Below, piece after piece: positions 14,901-27,429 of a stretch of 64,000 bases of DNA. The notes beneath the pieces were generated by a model. That model searched no databases and was not told the origin of the DNA. It saw only the letters and a list, made by a program, of their open reading frames with translations. This stretch comes from Rattus norvegicus (lineage: Eukaryota; Chordata; Mammalia; Rodentia; Muridae). Numbering within the stretch: the first letter of the stretch is position 1; each line of letters opens with the position of its first letter. The stretch spans positions 7,921,816 to 7,985,815 of the forward strand of contig NC_086029.1 in assembly GCF_036323735.1 (NCBI RefSeq). The letters run 5' to 3'. Made by a program: the position numbers and the translations under genes.

Positions 14901-15167
14901 ACACTGTTTCTTTGTGAATTCATTTCGTCCCCAGTAGTCTCCTCTTGTGATATGTGTACTTTTAAATATTTATCAAAATTTGGTGAGCCGAATTTGAAAA
15001 AATGGTGAATTCGTTTAGTTCTCAATAGGCGGCAGTAGTAATAAGTGGACTGTTCCTGATAGAGAATAATTTTCACGAATGGAATCAAAATTTCTAGGCG
15101 AATTCAGTGAGTTCCCAATGGGACATGCTTGTATGAGTTTGCTTTTAACATAGAGCAAAATTTTAGT

Positions 15168-16270
15168 AACGGAATCTAAGTATCATGGTGAAATCAGTAG
15201 GTCCCAATAGGATTCGCAGGTAATAAGCTTGTTATTCAAGATAGAGCAACGTTTCAACGAACTGAAACACTGTTTCTTTGTGAATTCAGTTAGTTCCCAG
15301 TAGCAGGCTCTTGTAATATGTGTACTTTTAAAGATTTATCGAAATTTGGTGAGCCGAATCTGAGTAACATGGTGAATTTAGTTAGTTCCCAATGGGCCGC
15401 AGTAGTAATAAGTGGACTGTTCATGAGAGAAAAATTTTCACGAATGGAATCAAAATTTCTAGGCGAATTCAGTGAATTCCCAGTGGGACATGCTTGTATG
15501 AGTTTGCTTTCAATATAGAGCAACATTTTAAGGAACGGAATCTAAGTATCATGGTGAATTCAGTAGGTTCCCAATAGGATTCGCATGTAATAAGCTTGTC
15601 ATTCAAGATAGAGCAGCGTTTTAACGAACTGAAACACTGTTTCTTTGTGAATTCAGTTAGTTCCCAGTAGCCTGCTCTTCTAATATGTATACTTCTAAAT
15701 ATTTATCGAAATTTGGTGAGCCGAATCTTAGTAACATTGTGAATTCGGTTAGTTCCCAATGGGACGCAGTAGTAATAAGTGGACTGTTCAGGATATAGAA
15801 AAATTTTCACGAATGGAATCAAAATTTCTAGGAGATTTCAGTGATGTCCCAATGGGACATGCTTGTATGAGGTTGTTTTTCAATATAGAGCAACATTTTA
15901 AGGAACGGAATCTACGCATCATGGTGAATTCAGTAGGTTCCCAATAGGATTCGCATGTAATAAGCTAGTTATTCAAGATAGAGCAACGTTTTAACGAACT
16001 GAAACACTGTTTCTTTGTGAATTCAGTTAGTTCCCAGTAGCCTGCTCTTGTAAAATTATTACTTTTAAAGACTTATCAAAATTTGGTGAGCCGAATCTTG
16101 GTAACGTGGTGCATTCGGTTAGTTCCCAATAGGCCGCAGTAGTAATAAGTGGACTGTTCGGGATATAGAAAAAATTTTACGAATGGAATCAAAATTTCTA
16201 GGAGATTTCAGTGAAGCCAATGGGACATGCTTGTATAGTTTCGTTTTCAATATAGAGCAACATTTTGGGG
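15168..16270. repeat. 1,103-bp tandem duplication, copy 1
   Basis: Three tetramers (1,103 bp) almost identical to the next 1,103 bp. Identity starts at AACGGAATCTAAG (15,168) and carries on through the junction at 16,271. Three differences are visible: A at 15,534 against C at 16,637, CAGTAGG against CAGTTGG near 15,561/16,664, and TAAATATT against TAAAGATT near 15,697/16,800. Confidence 0.93.
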
Positions 16271-17385
16271 AACGGAATCTAAGTATCATGGTGAAATCAG
16301 TAGGTCCCAATAGGATTCGCAGGTAATAAGCTTGTTATTCAAGATAGAGCAACGTTTCAACGAACTGAAACACTGTTTCTTTGTGAATTCAGTTAGTTCC
16401 CAGTAGCAGGCTCTTGTAATATGTGTACTTTTAAAGATTTATCGAAATTTGGTGAGCCGAATCTGAGTAACATGGTGAATTTAGTTAGTTCCCAATGGGC
16501 CGCAGTAGTAATAAGTGGACTGTTCATGAGAGAAAAATTTTCACGAATGGAATCAAAATTTCTAGGCGAATTCAGTGAATTCCCAGTGGGACATGCTTGT
16601 ATGAGTTTGCTTTCAATATAGAGCAACATTTTAAGGCACGGAATCTAAGTATCATGGTGAATTCAGTTGGTTCCCAATAGGATTCGCATGTAATAAGCTT
16701 GTCATTCAAGATAGAGCAGCGTTTTAACGAACTGAAACACTGTTTCTTTGTGAATTCAGTTAGTTCCCAGTAGCCTGCTCTTCTAATATGTATACTTCTA
16801 AAGATTTATCGAAATTTGGTGAGCCGAATCTTAGTAACATTGTGAATTCGGTTAGTTCCCAATGGGACGCAGTAGTAATAAGTGGACTGTTCAGGATATA
16901 GAAAAATTTTCACGAATGGAATCAAAATTTCTAGGAGATTTCAGTGATGTCCCAATGGGACATGCTTGTATGAGGTTGTTTTTCAATATAGAGCAACATT
17001 TTAAGGAACGGAATCTACGCATCATGGTGAATTCAGTAGGTTCCCAATAGGATTCGCATGTAATAAGCTAGTTATTCAAGATAGAGCAACGTTTTAACGA
17101 ACTGAAACACTGTTTCTTTGTGAATTCAGTTAGTTCCCAGTAGCCTGCTCTTGTAAAATTATTACTTTTAAAGACTTATCAAAATTTGGTGAGCCGAATC
17201 TTGGTAACGTGGTGCATTCGGTTAGTTCCCAATAGGCCGCAGTAGTAATAAGTGGACTGTTCGGGATATAGAAAAAATTTTACGAATGGAATCAAAATTT
17301 CTAGGAGATTTCAGTGAAGCCAATGGGACATGCTTGTATAGTTTCGTTTTCAATATAGAGCAACATTTTGGGGAACGGAATCTAA
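16271..17385. repeat. 1,103-bp tandem duplication, copy 2 (plus 12 bp)
   Basis: Second copy of the three-tetramer unit. The match to copy 1 (offset 1,103 bp) continues to 17,385. At 17,386 the sequence turns to TAATTATC where copy 1 has TAAGTATC, and the duplicates part. The sequence to the right is instead shared with 19.9 kb, so the right breakpoint is shared with a second rearrangement. Confidence 0.92.
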
Positions 17386-18130
17386 TTATCATGGTGAATT
17401 CAGTATGTTCCAATAGGTTTCGCATGTTATTAGCTTGTTATTCAAGATAGAGCAACGTTTAACGAACTGAAACACTGTTTCTTTGTGAATTCAGTTAGTT
17501 CCCAGTAGCCTACTCTTGTAATTTGTGTACTTTTAAAGATTTATCAAAATTTGGTGAGCCGAATCTGAGTAACATGGTGAATGCGGATAGTTCCCAATGG
17601 GCAGCAGTTGTAATAAGTGGGCTGTTCAGGATAGAGAAAAATTTTCACGAATGGAATCAAAATTTCTAGCCGAATTCAGTGAGTTCCCAATGGGACATGC
17701 TTGTATGAGTTTGCATTTCAATATAGAGCAATTTTTTTTAAGGAACGGAATCTAAGTATCATGGTGAATTCAGTAGGTTCCCAATATGATTCGCATGTAA
17801 TATGCTTGTTATTCAAGATAGAGCAACGTTTTAACGATCTGAAACACTGTTTCTTTGTGAATTCAGTTAGTTCCCAGTAGCCTGCTCTTGTAATATGTAT
17901 ACTTTTAAAGATTTATCAAAATTAGGTGAGCCTAATCTTAGTAACATTTTGAATTCGGTTAGTTCCCAATAGGACGCAGTAGTAATAAGTGGACTGTTCA
18001 GGATATAGAAAAATTTTCACGAATGGTATCAAAATTTCAGGAGATTTCAGTGATTTCCCAATGGTACATGCTTGTATGAGGTTGTTTTTCAATATAGAGC
18101 AACATTTTAAGGAACGGAATCTAAGTATCA
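17155..18130. repeat. Segment duplicated ~2,580 bp downstream, copy 1
   Basis: Shares a chain of rare variants with 19,736-20,710. The chain is AAAATTATTACTTTTAAAG in A, CTAATTATC then GTATGTTCCAATAGG in C/D, GTAATTTGTG in the next A, ATGCGGATAG then GGCAGCAGTTG in B, and CAATATGATTC with TAATATGC in D. The offset is about 2,580 bp, close to seven tetramers. Confidence 0.82.
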
Positions 18131-18326
18131 TGGTGAATTCAGTAGGTTCCCTATAGGATTTGCATGTAATAAGCTTCTTATTCTAGATAGAGCAACGTTT
18201 TAACGAGCTGAAACACGGTTTCCTTGTGAATTCAGTTAGTTCCCAGTAGCCTGCTCTTGTAATATGTGTACTTTTTTAGATTTATGATAATTGGTGAGCC
18301 GAATCTGAGTAACATGGTATATTTGG

Positions 18327-18560
18327 TTAGTTACCAATAGGCCGCAGTAGTAATAAGGGGAGTGTTCGGGATATAGAAAAATTTTCACGAATGGAATCAA
18401 AATTTCTAGGCGAATTCAGTGAGTTCCCAATGGGACATGCTTGTATGAGTTTGCTTTTAAATATAGAGCAACATTTTAAGGAACGGAATCTAAGTATCAT
18501 GGTGAATTTAGTAGGTTCACAATACGATTCGCATGCAATAAGCTTCTTATTCAAGATAGA
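18327..18560. repeat. Segment matching 11,601-11,834
   Basis: From about 18,130 to 18,560 the sequence repeats the rare run seen from about 11,400 to 11,830. Shared features are GGTTCCCTATAGGATTTGC, TTATTCTAGATAG, a CACGGTTTCCTTG D end, GATTTATGATAATTGG in A, and GTATATTTGG with AAGGGGAGTG in B. The offset is about 6,726 bp (73 monomers). Most of that run, but not the GTATATTTGG/AAGGGGAGTG B start, is also seen near 12,220-12,450. Confidence 0.78.
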
Positions 18561-20075
18561 GCAAGTATTAACGAACTGAAAGACCGATTCTTTTTGAATT
18601 CAGTTAGTTCCCAGTAGCAGGCTCTTGTAATATGTGTACTTTTAAAGATTTATCAAAATTTGGTGAGCCGAATCTGAGTAATATGGTGAATTCAGTTAGT
18701 TCCCAATAAGCCGCAGTAGTAATTAGTGGACTGTTCTGGTTATAGAAAAATTTTTACGAATGGAATCAAAATTTCTAGGTGAAATCAGTGAGTTCCCAAT
18801 GGGACATGATTGTATGAGTTTGCTTTATAATATAGAGCAACATTTTAAGGAACGGAATCTAAGTATTATGGTGATTTCAGTAGGTTCCCATTAGGATTCG
18901 CATATAATGAGCTTGTTATTCAAGATAGAGCAATGTTTTAACGAACTGAAACACTGTTTCTTTGTGAATTCAGTTAGTTCCCAGTAGCAGTCCTTTGTAC
19001 TATGTGTACTTTTATAGATTTATCAAAATTTTGTGAGCCTAATCTGAGTAACATCTTGAATTCGGTTAGTTCCCAATAGGCCGCAGTAGTAATAAGTGGA
19101 CTGTTTGGGATATAGAAAATTTTTCACGAATGGAATCAAAATTTCTAGGAGATTTCAGTGATTTCCCAATGGGACATGCTTGTATCATTTCGTTTTCAAC
19201 ATAGAGCAATATTTTAGGGAACGGAATATAAGTATCATGGTGAATTCAGTAGGTTTCCAATAGGATTCGCACGTAATAAGCTTGTTATTCAAGATAGAGC
19301 AACGTTTCAACGAACTGAAACACTGTTTCTTTGTGAACTCAGTTAGTTCTCAGTAGCAGGCTCTTGTAATATGTGTACTTTTAAAGATTTATCAAAATTT
19401 GGTGAGCCGAATATGAGTAACATGGTGAATTCGGTTAGTACCCAATAGGCCGCAGTATTAATAAATGGACTGTTCGGGATATAGAAAAATTTTCACGAAT
19501 GGAATCAAAATTTCTAGGAGATTTCAGTGAAGCCAATGGGACATGCTTGTATGAGTTTGCTTTTCAATATAGAGCAACATTTTAAGGAACGGAATCTAAG
19601 TATCATGGTGAATTCTGTAGGTTCCAAATAGGATTCGCATGTAATAAGCTAGTTATTCAAGATAGAGCAACGTTTTAACGAACTGAAACACTGTTTCTTT
19701 GTGAATTCAGTTAGTTCCCAGTAGCCTGCTCTTGTAAAATTATTACTTTTAAAGACTTATCAAAATTTGGTGAGCCGAATCTTGGTAACGTTGTGCATTC
19801 GGTTATTTCCCAATAGGCCGCAGTAGTAGTAAGTGGACTGTTCGGGATATAGAAAAATTTTTACGAATGGAATCAAAATTTCTAGGATATTTCAAAAAGC
19901 CAATGGGACATGCTGGTATAGTTTCGTTTTCAATATAGAGCAACATTTTGGGGAACGGAATCTAATTATCATGGTGAATTCAGTATGTTCCAATAGGTTT
20001 CGCATGTTATTAGCTTGTTATTCAAGATAGAGCAACGTTTTAACGAACTGAAACAGTGTTTCTTTGTGAATTCAG
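18560..20075. repeat. ~1.5-kb segment duplicated 5,246 bp downstream, copy 1
   Basis: Begins near GAAAGACCGATTCTTTTTG, a rare D end, and ends near GAAACAGTGTTTC. Both landmarks recur at the same distance (5,246-5,247 bp) around 23.81 and 25.30 kb. The intervening variants also match, for example GTGATTTCAG, CCATTAGG, CATCTTGAATTC and CAACATAGAGCAATATT. The offset is 57 monomers: 14 tetramers plus the extra D monomer at 21,177. Confidence 0.85.
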
Positions 20076-20710
20076 TTAGTTCCCAGTAGCCTGCTCTTGT
20101 AATTTGTGTACTTTCAAAGGTTTATCTAAATTTGGTGAGCCGAATCTGAGTAACATGTTGAATGCGGATAGTTCCCAATGGGCAGCAGTTGTAATAAGTG
20201 GACTGTTCAGGATAGAGAAAAATTTTCACGAATGGAATCAAAATTTCTAGCCGAATTCAGTGAGTTCCCAATGGGACATGCTTGTATGAGTTTGCTTTTC
20301 AATATAGAGCAATTTTTTAAGGAACGGAATCTAAGTATCATGGTGAATTCAGTAGGTTCCCAATATGATTCGCATGTAATATGCTTGTTATTCAAGATAG
20401 AGCAACGTTTTAACGATCTGAAACACTGTTTCTTTGTGAATTCAGTTAGTTCCCAGTAGCCTGCTCTTGTAATATGTATACTTTTAAAGATTTATCAAAA
20501 TTTGGTGAGCCGAATCTTAGTAACATTGTGAATTCGGTTAGTTCCCAATGGGTCGCAGTAGTAATAAGTGGACTGTTCAGGATATAGAAAAATTTTCACA
20601 AATGGTATCAAAATTTCAGGAGATTTCAGTGATTTCCCAATGTTACATGCTTGTATGAGGTTGTTTTTCAATATAGAGCAACATTTTCAGGAACAGAATC
20701 TAAGTATCAT
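19736..20710. repeat. Segment duplicated ~2,580 bp upstream, copy 2
   Basis: Second copy of the 17,155-18,130 segment, with the same ordered set of rare variants and modest divergence. It overlaps the right end of another duplication (18,560-20,075 with 23,806-25,322), so several rounds of copying are layered here. Confidence 0.82.
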
Positions 20711-21176
20711 GGTGAATTCAGTAGGTTCCCTATAGGTTTTGCATGTAATAAGCTTCTTATTCTAGATAGAGCAACGTTTTAACCAGCTGAAACACTGTTT
20801 CCTTGTGAATTCAGTTAGTTCCCAGTAGCAGGCTCTTGTATTATGTGTACTTTTAAAGATTTATCAAAATTTGGTGAGCCGAATCTGAGTAATATGGTGA
20901 ATTCAGTTAGTTCCCAATAAGCCGCAGTAGTAATAAGTGGACTGTTCTGGTTATAGAAAAATTTTCACGAATGGAATCAAAATTTCTAGGCGAAATCAGT
21001 GAGTTCCCAATGGGACATGATTGTATGAGTTTGCTTTTCAATATAGAGCAATATTTTAAGGAACGGAATCTAAGTATCATGGTGATTTCAGTAGGTTCCC
21101 ATTAGGATTCGCATATAATAAGCTTGTTATTCAAGATAGAGCAATGTTTTAACGAACTGAAACACTATTTCTTTGT

Positions 21177-21266
21177 GAATTCAGTTAGTTCCCAATACGA
21201 TTCGCATGTAATAAGCTTGTTATTCAAGATAGAGCAACGTTTTAATGAACTGAAACACCGATTTTT
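21177..21266 (+). repeat. Extra D monomer (D-D pentamer), 90 bp
   Basis: Same structure and same length as the extra D at 11,871-11,960: an A-like head, AATACGATTCGCATG body and shortened CACCGATTTTTGAATTC end. The flanks match as well (GAGACCAATCTGAG here, GAGCCCAATCTGAG there, then GTTTGGGATATAG). This is therefore one original event copied 9,306 bp away (101 monomers), not two independent ones. Confidence 0.9.
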
Positions 21267-23805
21267 GAATTCAGTTAGTTCCCAGTAGCAGGCTCTTGTA
21301 ATATGTGTACTTTAAAGATTTATCAAAATTTGGTGAGACCAATCTGAGTAACATGGTGAATTCAGTTAGTTCCCAATAGGCCGCAGTAGTAATAAGTGGA
21401 CTGTTTGGGATATAGAAAAATTTTCACGAATGGAATCAAAATTTCTAGGCGATATCAGTGAGTTCCCAATGGGACATGCTAGTATGAGTTTGCTTTTCAA
21501 TATAGAGCAACATTTTAAGGAAAGGACTCTAAGTATCATGGTGATTTCAGTAGGTTCGCATTAGGATTCTCATGTAATGAGCTTGCATTTCAAGATAGAG
21601 CAATGTTTTAACGAACTGAAACACTGTTTCTTTGTGAATTCACTTAGTTCCCAGTAGCATGCCCTTGTAATATGTGTACTTTTAAAGATTTATCAAAATT
21701 TGGTGAGCCGAATCTGCGTAACATCTTGAATTCGGTTAGTCCCCAATAGGCCGCAGTAGTAATAAGTGGACTGTTCGGGATTTAGAAAAATTTTCACTAA
21801 CGGAATCAAAATTTCTAGGAGATTTCAGTGATTTCCCAATGGGACATGCTCGTATAGTTTCGTTTTCAATATGGAGCCACATTTTAGGGAACGGAATCTA
21901 AGTATCATGGTGAAATCAGTAGGTTCCCAATAGGATTCGCATGTAATAAGCTTGTTATTCAAGATAGAGCAACGTTTCAACGAACAGAAACACTGTTTCT
22001 TTGTGAATTCAGTTAGTTCCCAGTAGCCTGCTCGTGTAATATGTAACTTTTAAAGATTTATCAAAATTTGAAGAGCCAAATCTTAGTAACATTATTAATT
22101 CGGTTAGTTCCCAATGGGACGCTGTAGTAATAAGTGGACTGTTCTGGATATAGAAAAATTTTCACGAATGGTATCAAAATTTAATGAGATTTCAGTGATT
22201 TCCCAATGGGACATGCTTGTATGAGGTTGTTTTTAAATATAGAGCAACATTTTAAGGAACGGAATCTAAGTATCATTGTGAATTCAGTAGGTTCCCAATA
22301 GGATTCGCATTTAATAAGCTTGTTATTCAAGATAGAGGAACGTTTTAACGAACTGAAACATTGTTTCTTTGTGAATTCAGTTAGTTCCCAGTAGCAGGCT
22401 CTTGTAATATGTGTACTTTTAAACATTTAGCAAAATTTGGTGAGCCGAATATGAGGAACATGGTGAATTCGGATAGTTCCCAATAGGCTGCAGTAGTAAT
22501 AAGTGGACTGTTCGGGATATAGAAAAATTTTCACGAATGCAATCAAAATTTCTAGGCGAATTCAGTGAGTTCCCAATGGGACATGCTTGTATGAGTTTGC
22601 TTTTCAATATAGAGCATCATTTTAAGGAACGGAATAAAAGTATCATGGTGAATTGATTAGGTTCAAATAGGATTCGCATGTAATAAACTTCTTATTCTAG
22701 ATAGAGCAACGTTTTAACGAACTGAAACACTGTTTCTTTGTGAATTCAGTTAGTTCCCAATAGCAGAGTCTTATAATATGTGTACTTTTAAAGATTTCAA
22801 ATTTGGTGAGCCGAATCTTAGTAACATGTTGAATTTGTTTTGTTTCATAGGTCCGCAGTAGTATTAAGTGGACTGTTCGGGATATAGAAAAATTTTCACG
22901 AATGGAATCAAAATTTCTCGGAGATTTCAGTGAGGTCCCAATGGGACATGCTTGTATGAGTTTTCTTTTCAATATAGAGCAACATTTTAAGGAACGGAAT
23001 CTAAGTATCATGGTGAATTCTGTAGGTTCCCAATAGGATTCGCATGTAATAAGCTTGTTATTCAAGATAGAGCAAAGTTTGAACGAACTGAAACACTGTT
23101 TCTTAGTGAATTCAGTTAGGTCCCAGTAGCCTGCTCTTGTAATATGTGTACTTTTAAAGAATTATCAAAATTTGGTGAGCCGAATCTGAGTAACATGGTG
23201 AATTCGGTTAGTTCCCAATAGGCCGCAGTAGTAATAAGTGGACTGTTCAGGATAGAGAAAAATTTTCACGAATGGAATCTAAATTTCTAGGCGAATTCAG
23301 TGAGTTCCCAATGGGACATGCTTGTATGAGTTTGCTTTTCAATATAGAGCATCATTTTAAGGAAAGGAATCTATGTATCATGGTGAATTGATTAGGTTCC
23401 CAATAGGATTCGCATGTAATAAGATTGTTATTCTAGATAGAGCAACGTTTTAACGAACTGAAACACTGTTTCTTTGTGAATTCAGTTAGTTCCCAGTAGC
23501 AGGCTCTTATAATATGTGTACTTTTAAAGATTTCAAAATTTGTTTAGCCGAATCTTAGTAACATGTTGAATTTGGTTTGTTCCACAGGTTTGCAGTAGTA
23601 TTAAGTAGACTGTTCGGGATATAGAAATTTTCACGAATGGAATCAAAATTTCTAGGAGATTTCAGTGAGGTCCCAATGGGACATGCTTGTATGAGTTTGC
23701 TTTTCGATACAGTGCAACATTTTAAGGAACGGAATCTAAGTATCATGGTGAATTCATTAGGTTCACAATACGATTCGCATGGAATAAGCTTCTTATTCAA
23801 GATAG

Positions 23806-25322
23806 AGCAAGTTTTAACGAACTGAAAGACCGATTCTTTTTGAATTCAGTTAGTTCCCAGTAGCAGGCTCTTGTAATATGTGTACTTTTAAAGATTTATC
23901 AAAATTTGGTGAGCCGAATCTGAGTAATATGGTGAATTCAGTTAGTTCCCGATAAGCCGCAGTAGTAATAAGTGGACTGTTCTGGTTACAGAAAATTTTT
24001 CACGATTGGAATCAAAATTTCTAGGCGAAATCAGTGAGTTCCCAATGGGACATGCTTGTATGAGTTTGCTTTATAATATAGAGCAACATTTTAAGGAACG
24101 GAATCTAAGTATCATGGTGATTTCAGTAGGTTCCCATTAGGATTCGAATATAATGAGCTTGTTATTCAAGATAGAGCAATGTTTTAACGAACTGAAACAC
24201 TGTTTCTTTGTGAATTCAGTTAGTTCCCAGTAGCAGGCCTTTGTACTATGTGTACTTTTATAGATTTATCAAAATTTTGTGAGCCTAATCTGAGTAACAT
24301 CTTGAATTCGGTTAGTTCCCAATAGGCCGCAGTAGTAATAAGTGGACTGTTCGGGATATAGAAAATTTTTCACGAATGGAATCAAAATTTCTAGGATATT
24401 TCAGTGATTTCCCAATGGGACATGCTTGTATCATTTCGTTTTCAACATAGAGCAATATTTTAGGGAACGGAATATAAGTATCATGGTGAATTCAGTAGGT
24501 TTCCAATAGGATTCGCACATAATAAGCTTGTTATTCAAGATAGAGCAACGTTTCAACGAACTGAAACACTGTTTCTTTGTGAACTCAGTTAGTTCTCAGT
24601 AGCAGGCTCTTGTAATATGTGTACTTTTAAAGATTTATCAAAATTTGGTGAGCCGAATATGAGTAACATGGTGAATTCGGTTAGTACCCAATAGGCCGCA
24701 GTATTAATAAGTGGACTGTTCGGGATATAGAAAAATTTTCACGAATGGTATCAAAATTTCTAGGAGATTTCAGTGAAGCCAATGGGACATGCTTGTATGA
24801 GTTTGCTTTTCAATATAGAGCAACATTTTAAGGAACGGAATCTAAGTATCATGGTGAATTCTGTAGGTTCCAAATAGGATTCGCGTGTAATAAGCTAGTT
24901 ATTCAAGATAGAGCAACGTTTTAACGAACTGAAACACTGTTTCTTTGTGAATTCAGTTAGTTCCCAGTAGCCTGCTCTTGTAAAATTATTACTTTTAAAG
25001 ACTTATCAAAATTTGGTGAGCCGAATCTTGGTAACGTGGTGCATTCGGTCAGTTCCCAATAGGCCGCAGTAGTAATAAGTGGACTGTTCGTGATATAGAA
25101 AAATTTTTACGAATGGAATCAAAATTTCTAGGAGATTTCAGTGAAGCCAATGGGACTTGCTGGTATAGTTTCGTTTTCAATATAGAGCAACATTTTGGGG
25201 AACGGAATCTAATTATCATGGTGAATTCAGTATGTTCCAATAGGTTTCGCATGTTATTAGCTTGTTATTCAAGATAGAGCAACGTTTTAACGAACTGAAA
25301 CAGTGTTTCTTTGTGAACTCAG
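23806..25322. repeat. ~1.5-kb segment duplicated 5,246 bp upstream, copy 2
   Basis: Second copy of 18,560-20,075, again running from the GAAAGACCGATTC D end to the GAAACAGTGTTTC D end. It closes block II: the next A monomer, at 25,315, is the first of the 3-bp-insertion A variants that mark block III. Confidence 0.85.
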
Positions 25323-26475
25323 TTAGTTCTCAGAAGTAGCAGGCCCTTGTAATATGTGTACTTTAAAAGATTTATCAAAATATGGAGAGCCGAATCTGAG
25401 TAAAACTGTGACACGCTTAGTTCCCAATAGGCCGCAGTAGTAATAAGAGGACTGTTCGGGATATAGAAAAATTTTCACGAATGGAATCAAAATTTCTAGG
25501 TGAATTCAGTGATTTCCTAATGGGACATGCTTGCATGATTTTGCTTTTCAATATATAGCAACATTTTAAGGAACCGAATCAAAGTATCATGTTGATTTCA
25601 GTACGTTCCCATTAGGATTCGCATGTAATAAGCTTGTTATTCAAGATATAGCAACGTTTTAACGAACTGAAACACTGTTTCGTTGTGAATTCAGTTAGTT
25701 CCCAGTAGCAGGCCCTTGTAATATGTGTACTTTTAAAGTTTTATCAAAATTTGGTGATCCGAATCTGAATAACGTGGTGAATTAGGTTAGTTCCCAATAG
25801 GCCGCAGTAGTAATAAGTGGATTGTTCGGGATATAGAAAAAATTTCACGAATGGAATCAAAACTTCTAGGCGAATTCAGTGACTTCCCAATGGGACATGT
25901 TTGTATGCGTTTGCTTTTCAATATAAAGCAACATAAGGAATGGAATCTAAGAATCATGGTGAATTCAGTAGGTTCCCAATAGGATTCGTATGTAATAAGC
26001 TTGTATTCAAGATAGAGCAAGTTTTAAGGACTGAAACACTGTTACTTTGTGAATTCAGTTAGTTCCCATGAGCAGGCCCTGGTAATATGTGTACTTTTAA
26101 AGATTTATCCAAATTTGGTGAGCTGAATCTAAGTAAAATCGTGAATTCGGTTAGTTCCCAATGGGCCGCAGTAGTAATAAGTGTACTGTTCGGGATATAG
26201 AAAAATTTTCACGAATGGAATCAAAATTTCTAGGAGATTTCAGTGAGTTCCCAAAGGGACATGCTTGTATGAGTTTGCTTTTCAATATAGAGCAAAATTT
26301 TAAGAAAAGGAATCTAAGTATCATGGTGAATTCAGTAGGTTCCCATTACGATTCGCATGTAATAAGCTTGTTATTCAAGATAGAGCAACGTTTTAACGAA
26401 ATGAAACACTGTTTCTTTGTGAATTCAGTTAGTTCCCAGTAGCCTGCTCTTGTAATATGTATACTTTTAAAGATT
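25315..26475. repeat. ~1.16-kb segment duplicated 2,576 bp downstream, copy 1
   Basis: Runs from the triplet-insertion A monomer through GACACGCTTAG, TGTTGATTTCAGTACG, a 7-8 bp shortened C (AAAGCAACATAAGG), CCATGAGCAGGCCCTGG and GAGCTGAATCTAAG. The same order recurs from 27,891. The offset is exactly 2,576 bp at the A starts (25,315 and 27,891), equal to seven 368-bp tetramers. Confidence 0.85.
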
Positions 26476-27152
26476 TACCAAATTTGGTGAGCCGAATCTG
26501 AGGAACATGGTGAATTCGTTTAGTTCCCAATAGGCCGCAGTAGTAATAAGTGTACTGTTCGGGATATAGAAAAATTTTCACGAATGGAATCAAAATTTCT
26601 AGGCGAATTCAGTGATTTCCCAATGGGACATGCTTGTTTGAGTTTGCTTTTCAATATAGAGCAACATAAGGAACGGAATCTAAGTATCATGGTGAATTCA
26701 GTAGGTTCCCAATAGGAATCGCATGTAATAAGCTTGTTATTCAAGATAGAGCAAGTTTCCGAACTGAACCACTGTTTCTTTGTGAATTCAGTTAGTTCCC
26801 AGTAGCAGGCCCTTGTAATGTGCGTACTTTTAAAGATTTATTAAAATAGGTTGAGCCGAATCCGAGTAACATCGTGATTTCGGTTAGTTACCAATGGGCC
26901 GTAGTAGTAATATGTGGACTGTTCGGGATATAGAAAAATTTCATGAATGGAATCAAAATTTCTAGGCGAATTCAGTGATTTCCCAATGGGACATGCTTGT
27001 ATGAGGTTGTTTTTCAATATGGAGCAACATTTTAAGGAACGGAATCTAAGTATTATGGTGAATTCAGTAGGTTCCCACTAGGATTCGCATGTAATAAGCT
27101 TGTTACTCAAGATAGAGCAACGTTTTAACGAACTGAAACACTGTTTCTTTGT

Positions 27153-27244
27153 GAATTCAGTTAGTTCCCAGTAGCCTGCTCTTGTAATATGTATACTTTT
27201 AAAGATTGATCAAAATTTGGTGAGCCGAATCTGAGTAACATGGT
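27153..27244 (+). repeat. Monomer type A (exemplar, 92 bp)
   Basis: First monomer of a clean 370-bp tetramer. It starts with the common GAATTC box, followed by CCCAGTAGCCTGCTCTTG, then TGTACTTTTAAAG, an A-tract region near CAAAATTTGG, and the tail GAATCTGAGTAACATGGT. The tail matches that of monomer C at 16 of 18 positions. A is the most informative monomer for subtyping: the stretch after CCCAGTAG reads CCTGCTCTTG in blocks I and V, CAGGCTCTTG in block II and CAGGCCCTTG in block III. Confidence 0.93.
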
Positions 27245-27337
27245 GAATTCGGTTAGTTCCCAAAGGGCCGCAGTAATAATAAGTGGACTGTTCCGAATAT
27301 AGAAAAATTTTCACGTATGGAATCAAAATTTCTAGGC
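27245..27337 (+). repeat. Monomer type B (exemplar, 93 bp)
   Basis: Second monomer of the tetramer. It begins GAATTCGGTTAGTTCCCA and usually continues ATAGGCCGCAGTAGTAATAAG, in this copy with minor changes. It carries two A-tract/T-tract elements, GAAAAATTTTC and CAAAATTTCT, and ends in CTAGGC. The GAAAAATTTTC element is nearly self-complementary. The common + strand open frame often starts at the ATGGGCC form of this monomer. Confidence 0.93.
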
Positions 27338-27429
27338 GAATTCAGTGAGTTCCCAATGTGACATGCTTGTGTGAGTTAGCTTTTCAATAAAGAGCAACAT
27401 TTTAAGGAACGGAATCTAAGTATAATGGT
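27338..27429 (+). repeat. Monomer type C (exemplar, 92 bp)
   Basis: Third monomer. It begins GAATTCAGTGAGTTCCCA, then GGGACATGCTTGTATGAG in most copies, then either CAATATAGAGCAAC (subtype C1) or CGATACAGAGCAAC (subtype C2), and ends GAATCTAAGTATCATGGT. Its middle (TAGAGCAACATTTTAAGGAAC) lines up closely with TAGAGCAACGTTTTAACGAAC in monomer D. By hand alignment C and D are the closest pair, about 73% identical. Confidence 0.93.

Larger units (their letters stand above)
11384..25314. repeat. Block II: mosaic array with CAGGCTCTTG A monomers
   Basis: Marked by A monomers with CAGGCTCTTG, first seen near 11,989, interleaved with CCTGCTCTTG. It also carries a D variant with TTCTAGATAGAGC and a short C form reading GTATAGTTTCGTTTTC. 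The order of units is scrambled by several long internal duplications listed separately. Two places break the tetramer register with an extra D monomer. I see nothing else in the block. Confidence 0.7.

Noticed and set aside
15168..17385. LTR pair of a retrotransposon (two near-identical 1.1-kb copies)
   Set aside because: The copies are directly adjacent with no internal region, have no TG/CA ends or target-site duplication, and consist of ordinary satellite tetramers.
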